The notes under the pieces were generated by a model, which had not been told where the DNA came from, made no database searches, and saw only the letters and a list, made by a program, of their open reading frames with translations. A stretch of 64,000 nt of DNA from Sycon ciliatum (lineage: Eukaryota > Porifera > Calcarea > Leucosolenida > Sycettidae). A program made the translations under genes and the position numbers. The stretch spans positions 27,781,966 through 27,845,965 of the forward strand of contig NC_088650.1 of the NCBI RefSeq assembly GCF_964019385.1. Direction: 5' to 3'. Positions 57,805 through 64,000 of this stretch are shown piece after piece. The first letter of the stretch is position 1, and every line of letters begins with the position of its first letter.

Positions 57805-57971
57805 AGGACCGCCGGAAGCAGTTCTTGATTGGTCCGTCCGGTAGTTTCAGTACTTTGTGTATGGAAATGGCGCGTACACAGTACACATGTAGTGAACATG
57901 ACTATTGTGTTGATGGTTAAAATGTTGGTCCGGTGATAACCTGACCAACCGGACCGGTTCCGGCGGCCCTG
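57805..57971. mobile_element. hAT-like MITE, CAGGACCGCCGGAA ends
   Basis: Inverted ends CAGGACCGCCGGAA and TTCCGGCGGCCCTG, with sub-terminal TGATTGGTCCGTCCGGTAG and GGTCCGGTGATAACCTGACC. The flanks TCATTACT and TCACTCTG match only in part. It is 167 bp and non-coding. Confidence 0.72.
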
Positions 57972-59008
57972 TCACTCTGAGCTCTGCTGATGAGGCCTAA
58001 CAAAGTCGAAACAACTATAATTATTACAATTTTTGAGTTTTTGTCACAGTTTTTTTGGGCAATCCACCATGGAATGAATAATAAGAATAGGATTTCGGCC
58101 AGGTTTTGCCCCCAAAGCACTGAATTGGGGAAAACCCATGAAAATCCAGGCCGTTCACTCCACTTGCATTACAGTACATTGCGTGGTTCGAACCCCAATT
58201 GAGGTACCTTTTTTGGACCCTTTATCAAATCTCGTGGCACTGCACCATGTACATGTACGACAAAATCATGAAAAATCACCAAAATACGGGGGCTCACCAG
58301 AGCCAGCGTTCTTCTTTTTCTGAATGGACTGTAGCGACTGCTTCCCCCCCCCCCCCTCTACCCTACTATGTTTTACCTGGCTAGATAGAACTCTGTGAAA
58401 GTAAATGCCCCCCCCCCCCCCCCCAATCGGGCTTGCACATCTCTGCTATCGAAATGCACGGGAGATTCGGCTCATATTCTAAGTGTGCAAGATACGTGTT
58501 TTGTAAATCTGGACTTGGCATCGAAAACGGAATCTATGCACACATGGAAATAGAGTGCTTGAGCTGTTCTCCAGTGCTCCATGACAGACGTGGTCGAGTG
58601 GCAAGTAGGCTCTCACATTGTCTGCGTTCTCTACTCTTCCAGTGACTTCCAGTCATGTTTCGGTCTGTTATTTCCTTTCTAGCCATGCTACAGGCCAGAG
58701 CACGTGTGACCTGTAATGAGTGGAGAACTGAGGTGGCATAGCGGTCGACTTTCACTTCTCGTGCAGGTGGAAGCGTGCAGGTGAGTCGATTACAAGCCCC
58801 GGTCTGACTGATCCAGTGGTGAGACCATCACGTCTGCTACAGTGGAACACGGATAGGACGCACCCCCACCAGCCAGGAATGGGAGAGTGTACTTTGACCA
58901 TAGTTCAACCGGGGCTCGTGATAGACTGACGAAAACCTGACACAATAATTTCAAGATCAAACCTCTTTGGAGGAGAAAACAGAATAGGTTCAGGTTTCTC
59001 TGTTCTAA

Positions 59009-59439
59009 GGCTGTGTTTACATGAGAAATTTCAACCCGGGTCGAGTTCAGCCCGGGTTGAAAGTCTGTACAATAGACAAAAGAGGTGAACGTTTACATGA
59101 AGACAGTTGATCCGGGTCAAATACTGATATGCCGCCAAAAGTCCACTTCTAGAATCCTGTATGATCACGTGAATCCGTTCGCGCGAAATTTGCATGTGCA
59201 GTGCTGTTCAAACCTGGCGCGAGATACGCACAGAAGTACGTTTGTACGATTTTCTTGACCCGGGTTGATTTCAACCCTCCCCTTGGGGAGAGGGTTGATA
59301 TCAACCCGGGGCGAAATGTCAACCCGGGTCAAGCGCAATGCGTCATGTAAACGCGCCATTCATTTTGTACACATGGCGGGTTGAAATCTGACCCGGGTTG
59401 AACTCAACCCGGATTGAAACGCCTCATGTAAACACAGCC
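59009..59439. mobile_element. PIF/Harbinger-like MITE, GGCTGTGTTTACATGAG ends
   Basis: Inverted ends GGCTGTGTTTACATGAG and CTCATGTAAACACAGCC are flanked by TAA at 59006-59008 and 59440-59442. The interior carries seven or more copies of AACCCGGGTT-like palindromes in both arms (TCAACCCGGGTCAAG, GACCCGGGTTGA). Confidence 0.83.
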
Positions 59440-59610
59440 TAAGTTATTCTCAGGCATGCATAGGCCCCAGGAGCTGATGTTGTGAAATGCACTAAATCGG
59501 CACTTTGGGGGCCTAGGAAAATTGCGTCAGGTCTTCGTGTTTTCAAGCTGCCGCAAGTACAGTAAAATGGACAAGCAACCTCCGTACGATTATCATCAAG
59601 TTCAGGATCA

Positions 59611-60042
59611 CAGGAGGAAGCAGCTATCAATTGGTCCGGTCGTACCAAAGTCTTTCATACTTTGTGTGTGATATGGCAGAGATGTACATGTACAGTCCAT
59701 TTCAAAACTATAGACGCGTAGGGTTTTTGAAATATTTCAAATTTGGCTGGAGCTTTTTGAGAATAGTTTTCGGAATATTGCTCAGGTCCGCTCCACAATT
59801 ACTCTCATATAGTTTCTAAACGATTGGATAACAGACGCCCAATTTGGAAAAAATTATGCACAAAGTGATCACAGATTTTATGTGGTATAGATGCTGGCAT
59901 AACGGTTTTTGCCTAGGTACGCGTCTATAGTTTTGAAATGGACTGTAATTACGCCCTCCTCACCAGTAAACATGCGTTCGTTGCCACAAAGTTGGTCCGG
60001 TGATAACCTGACCAACCGCCGGACCGGTTCCGGCGGGCCTGA
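59611..60042. mobile_element. Second copy of the CAGGACCGCCGGAA-type hAT MITE, split by a nested element
   Basis: The left part (59611-59692) aligns with the left of 57805-57971 (GGAAGCAG, ATTGGTCCGGTC, ACTTTGTGTGTGATATGG). The right part (59946-60042) aligns with its right (GGTCCGGTGATAACCTGACC, ACCGGTTCCGGCGGGCCTG). The two are separated by the MITE at 59693-59945. Confidence 0.75.
59693..59945. mobile_element. Nested Tc1/mariner-like MITE, CAGTCCATTTCAAAACTATAG ends
   Basis: A perfect 28-bp inverted terminal repeat begins CAGTCCATTTCAAAACTATA and ends TATAGTTTTGAAATGGACTG, with TA on each side. It is 253 bp and non-coding. It interrupts the hAT-like MITE at 59611-60042. Confidence 0.87.
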
Positions 60043-60179
60043 ATGTCTGGGGTCTACGAGAGCAACTTGGAACAGAGAAAACAGTACTTCTCCTGTAAAT
60101 TTATCTATTCTTTAGTCGAGTACTAGTATTGGGAGTCCTGAGCATTTCGCCGGAGACTGAACTAACACTTGATAAACAT

Positions 60180-60233
60180 CAGGGAGTCGTAAAATACCCC
60201 CCCCCCCCCCGGGTGGTATTTTACGACTCCCTG
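60180..60233. mobile_element. 54-bp palindromic hAT-like micro-element with perfect 8-bp duplication, copy 3
   Basis: Same palindrome as 27860 and 40340, but the central CCGG has expanded into 14 C followed by GGGTGG. ATAAACAT is exactly duplicated at 60172-60179 and 60234-60241 and fits nTnnnnAn. Confidence 0.85.
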
Positions 60234-60250
60234 ATAAACATGTACATTGT

Positions 60251-60537
60251 ATCAAGAGTACATAACCCCCAAGAGTGTGCAACTGCCTGCACAACCTCTA
60301 TACTATGCTGTGCTGCGACGGCAGAACTTCACATCACGTGACATGGTTCAAAAGGTTATGCTGGCAAACAGTGCAAAGTGACCACAAGAGAGTTGTACCC
60401 AAAGCTGGGCTGCGTACAACCCTGTATCTATCATGCACAGAGTGCAAATAATGTGTACGGGTTCATCACGTGATGTGAAGTTCTGCCGTAGCAGACCCCA
60501 TAGCTGGAGTTGCACACTCTTGGGGGTTATGTACTCT
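60251..60537. mobile_element. MITE, TCAAGAGTACATAACCCCCA ends
   Basis: Ends TCAAGAGTACATAACCCCCA and TGGGGGTTATGTACTCTTGA, continuing into AGAGTGTGCAACT, are a near-perfect 33-bp inverted repeat. The flanks share TTGTA. Inner sequence (GGCAGAACTTCACATCACGTGA) is also inverted, so much of the element folds. Confidence 0.8.
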
Positions 60538-60545
60538 TGATTGTA

Positions 60546-60898
60546 CAGTTGTGGCAAGTGAAATCCGACACTTGCCATAGGGGACAGCGCCTCAAATGGA
60601 CATCAATGATGTAATGCACTGCACCTAATTTGTACTATAGAGCCGTATGCATCCCAAACAGGTCGAAAGGTCACAGCGTTGATACACACAGTTCACAGAC
60701 ATGGTACACATAAGGATCCAATTCCCATTCATTTTTGCTAGCACCTTTTGAACCTTGACTGTGATGAGTACGAATTCTGTCATCAGACAGATAAAGTTGT
60801 ATGCAACACATGTACTGTACGTATGCAGGGCTGCAGAGGCTGCAGGATGCACGGTGCAGTCCCTTATGCCAAGTGTCGGATTTCACTTGCCACAACTG
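60546..60898. mobile_element. Tc1/mariner-like MITE, CAGTTGTGGCAAGTGAAATC ends, copy 1
   Basis: TA-flanked. The inverted terminal repeat is about 36 bp, CAGTTGTGGCAAGTGAAATC to GATTTCACTTGCCACAACTG. 353 bp, no coding capacity. Almost identical to the next copy. Confidence 0.87.
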
Positions 60899-60906
60899 TA
60901 CATGTA

Positions 60907-61268
60907 CAGTTGTGGCAAGTGAAATCCGACACTTGCCATAGGGGACAGCGCCTCAAATGGACATCAATGATGTAATGCACTGCACCTAATTTGTACTATA
61001 GAGCCGTGTGCATCCCAAACAGGTCGAAAGGTCACAGCTTAGATACACACAGTTCACAAACATGGTACACATAAGGAGTATTGGTATCCAATTCCCATTC
61101 ATTTTTGCCAGCAGCTTTTGAACCTTGACTGTGATGAGTACGAATTCTGTCATTAGACAGATAATGTTGTATGCAACACATGTACTGTACGTATGCAGGG
61201 CTGCAGAGGCTGCAGGATGCACGGTGCAGTCCCTTATGCCAAGTGTCGGATTTCACTTGCCACAACTG
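60907..61268. mobile_element. Tc1/mariner-like MITE, same family, copy 2 in tandem
   Basis: 362 bp, same orientation and over 95% identical by eye to 60546-60898. The main difference is a 9-bp insertion in this copy (AGTATTGGT near 61077). The two copies are separated only by TACATGTA. Confidence 0.87.
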
Positions 61269-61537
61269 TACATGTAGTAGAAGGTGCCGTGGTTTTGATT
61301 TATTTTTTCGAGAAAGAAAACCCCCAACAGCACCGATTGAAAAAAAGCGATTTTGTGTAATTTTCACTACATTCATATCTATCTTTCTTACCCGGGCAGT
61401 CCGGGACTGGGCGCTGCCCATAACTTGGAAAGTCCCGTAACTCTCAAGTCTGAATCATGTACATGTATGTGTTGATATCAAAAAGTAGTATGTGACATCA
61501 CTATTTCCACAAAAATTGGCAAGACAGTAGTAAATTA

Positions 61538-61839
61538 CCGTAAAGTAGCGCCAGAGCGCCCCACCATCTCATCCTTTCGTGGTCGTAGCGTGGAGGTGGT
61601 CTGCTGTCTGCAGGTCATACGACATGAACCTTGTACACATATTGCACGGTTTGCAGTCAATCCATACCTTCGAGTGGACACAAGCTCCACACAAAACCTG
61701 CCAAGCGTGACCTTAGTACACTAAGACTCTCACATCGTACACACTTCGTTGCACTCTGCCGGACGATTTTCCTTTCTCTGGCTGTAAAATCAAGGTGGGG
61801 CGCTCCCGCGAGACGGGGCGCTCTGGCGGTACTTTACAG
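61538..61839 (+). mobile_element. MITE family TAAAGTAGCGCCAGAGCGCC, copy 3
   Basis: TA-flanked ends CCGTAAAGTAGCGCCAGAGC and GCTCTGGCGGTACTTTACAG. About 302 bp; aligns with 20703-20994 and, inverted, with 11978-12280. Confidence 0.8.
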
Positions 61840-61971
61840 TACTAGTAATATTTCCAGTAAAATTTCTCCCACATGGTGTCCGGTAGACCATGTAGACGCG
61901 AGGTGTCCATAACTACATGTACATGACTATACATGTGCATGTACTTGGAGGTTCGGATAAGGGACTAGGAG

Positions 61972-62430
61972 TAGGCCCAGACAGATCCTGCCGGCAATTC
62001 TTTCGGCAAAATATCGAAGAATTGAAAGAGCGGAAATTGCTGACAAAATCGGAGCAAAGTATCGATATGTTGAGTAAAATCGATGCCTGATACTTGGATT
62101 TCCTTGTTTCTTGCCCATTAAAAGCAGGACACACTACCCAGGACGAGATCATGCCACGGAAATATCACTGGGATTCACTGTGGATCGACATGATTTTGGA
62201 AGAACTCAGGGACACGTGCGTGGAAACCCGCGTTGAGAAACCGATCCTGCGATTTTTATGAAACGTTGTACGGGATTGTACGGGAAGTGGATAAAATACA
62301 CGTTTTTCTTGAGCAAAATGGAGCAAATTATCGAGTTTCTTGTGCCAGGCTCGGCAAAATATCGAAGATTTCGCAGCAACATTTTGCGGCAAAATATCGA
62401 GGCGGGCGGAGCAGAATCTGTCTGGGCCTA
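61972..62430. mobile_element. hAT-like MITE, TAGGCCCAGACAGAT ends, perfect 8-bp duplication
   Basis: Inverted ends TAGGCCCAGACAGATCCTGC and GCAGAATCTGTCTGGGCCTA. ACTAGGAG is exactly duplicated at 61964-61971 and 62431-62438. The interior repeats CGGCAAAATATCGA in both orientations. 459 bp, non-coding. Confidence 0.88.
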
Positions 62431-62438
62431 ACTAGGAG

Positions 62439-64000
62439 TGTACATGTACCGTACAATACATCAGCCCGATAGTCGATACCAAGTAAGTGCCTTAGTTGTG
62501 GCTCATACACTGTACATACATGTACATTATTATGCATCGTGGATAATCAGGGATCGAAGTACATTGTAACATAAAAAAGTTACATACCTGTAATATTATG
62601 CAAGGGTTATGGACCGGTCCCTGATATTACATTGTACATGTACAAGCATTCTGGTAAAAATTCAGCATGATTTTCTCTCACCAGGTTTCTTCATGCAAAC
62701 CGCCTGTTGTCATTGAGTGGAGTCTCCACGTCACTGTCACTGCCCTAAACTGTGCGAGAGTACTCAGGACGAGCGGCTACTTGACCGTTGTAGAGAAACG
62801 ATCTACATCATCATACATGGATCTTCTTGCTTCATCGAAACTGTTCACCAATCCCATGTTCGCACATCGACCACCAAACGAAAGCTGATGACAGCACCCT
62901 ATTTTTCAAAACGACATGATCGTATTCAGTATTGTTGTGACGTGATCAGGACCATCACGGCATCAGGTGATCGTGACGTGTGGACCGGATTTCACCCACG
63001 AACGCCCAAAAAATGAAGAAAAGATGTGACGTGGCGCGAATATCTCCGCCGCGGGAGGAAGAAGAGTGAAAATGCAAAAAGTACGTGAAAGTCCTGTGCA
63101 AACCACCACCTGAACTGAGCTGTGTCGTACGTTGTAGTAAACACTCACTTGGCATCACTGTTTTTGTGAAAGGAATCCGTATCATTTTAGTCAGCAACCT
63201 AGCACACGTCCACCACAAGTAGTCCTCTCTAGTTCACTGTGCTCCTCTAGTTTGGCTGTTTAGGTTTGTTTGTGTGCTTCTACTGCAACTTTCGAAAGAC
63301 CTTATACTCGATTTGTGTAGCAATTTATTTGCTTCAGTGGCGAGATCTAGTATTTCATTGGTGAACACTTTCGGTCTGCTTTAGAGCGGACCCTTTAGTA
63401 CAAGTAATTTAGCTTTCACTCTACAGTCTCTAGATAGCAAAGTTATAATCTCTAATAGTAATAGTTCTGCAATCGATAGCTATATAGGTGCTTCATGGGA
63501 TTGTTGGAGAGGCAGGGAGAGTTGAGCTACATCCATGTCTCATTGTCACCAAGCGATTTCTGCGTAGGGTAAGTCCTTCAGCGTATGATCTGTCATTTAC
63601 CAGTAGTCCCCTTCTTTGTCGGGCTAGGTTGCGAAGCCTAGAATAAGAAAGTAGTTGTAGGTGAGTGGATCATGAAGTGTCGTGTTGTCGCTGTTGCTTT
63701 GCCGTGAGACAAGCTGCCCGTAGTGAGTACAGGGCACGATGGCAATGTAATGGTGAGACATACGAAACTTCAAACTCTGCTGGCTGAGCGGGGGTCTGGC
63801 AGAGTGGCGTCTCTGCGCTGATTGCGTTCCGCTTGAACACTGACCGTCGAAATGTTTAAGAGACTGACCACATCAGTAGTTGTTGCAACGATATCTCCCC
63901 GAGCAGAGTGAAGCCTCATCTGTGGACCGACCGTTCACTACCATAGCCAATTTCCTGGTTTGCTATAATTTTATCTGACGTAGACCAGGTCCTCCAAGTA
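62439..64000. other. Right end of window, no recognised gene
   Basis: Frames at 62667-62888 and 62717-63016 overlap each other and have no family motif, so neither is called. No terminal repeats were recognised after 62438. Confidence 0.45.

Noticed and set aside
62667..63016. A possible next gene on the plus strand.
   Set aside because: The overlapping frames disagree, and neither shows a motif or good splice sites.

Overview
The window is nuclear DNA from an animal. It has spliced genes with GT-AG introns from a few hundred bases to 7.6 kb, a cyclin D gene whose exon pattern matches the vertebrate one, a mitochondrial FASTK-family gene, long AC, AG and CAA microsatellites, and a great number of small inverted-repeat transposons. 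The cyclin D and FASTK proteins are diverged and introns are repeat-rich. A non-bilaterian or other invertebrate such as a sponge would fit, but the sequence alone does not fix the taxon.

Layout: (1) 92-3123, plus strand: last four exons of a GDP-fucose protein O-fucosyltransferase-like gene whose 5' end lies left of the window. (2) 12803-7275, minus strand: four phase-consistent exons of an unrecognised serine-rich protein ending in 51-residue tandem repeats; more upstream exons are possible up to about 15.94 kb. (3) 27485-21743, minus strand: a complete four-exon FASTKD-type gene of about 970 residues, with a Gln/His/Glu-rich N-terminal segment and a C-terminal RAP domain. (4) 27.5-42.7 kb: gene-poor, with nested MITEs, two (AG)n arrays, one (CAA)n array, a LINE fragment and many hairpins. 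(5) 42778-55055, plus strand: a complete five-exon cyclin D of 279 residues with an LxCxE motif. (6) 55-64 kb: no convincing gene, but a dense cluster of MITEs.

The four genes show no sign of working together; this is ordinary animal gene order. The most notable content is the mobile DNA. At least ten inverted-repeat families are present. Several start CAGT, are flanked by TA and look like Tc1/mariner-pogo elements. Others start TAGG or CAGG, some with perfect 8-bp target duplications, and look like hAT elements. Two families are flanked by TAA. Nested insertions can be read directly. Two hAT-like insertions are only 42 and 54 bp long, almost entirely palindrome, yet have perfect 8-bp duplications. 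There are also thirteen poly-C or poly-G tracts of 13-23 bases.
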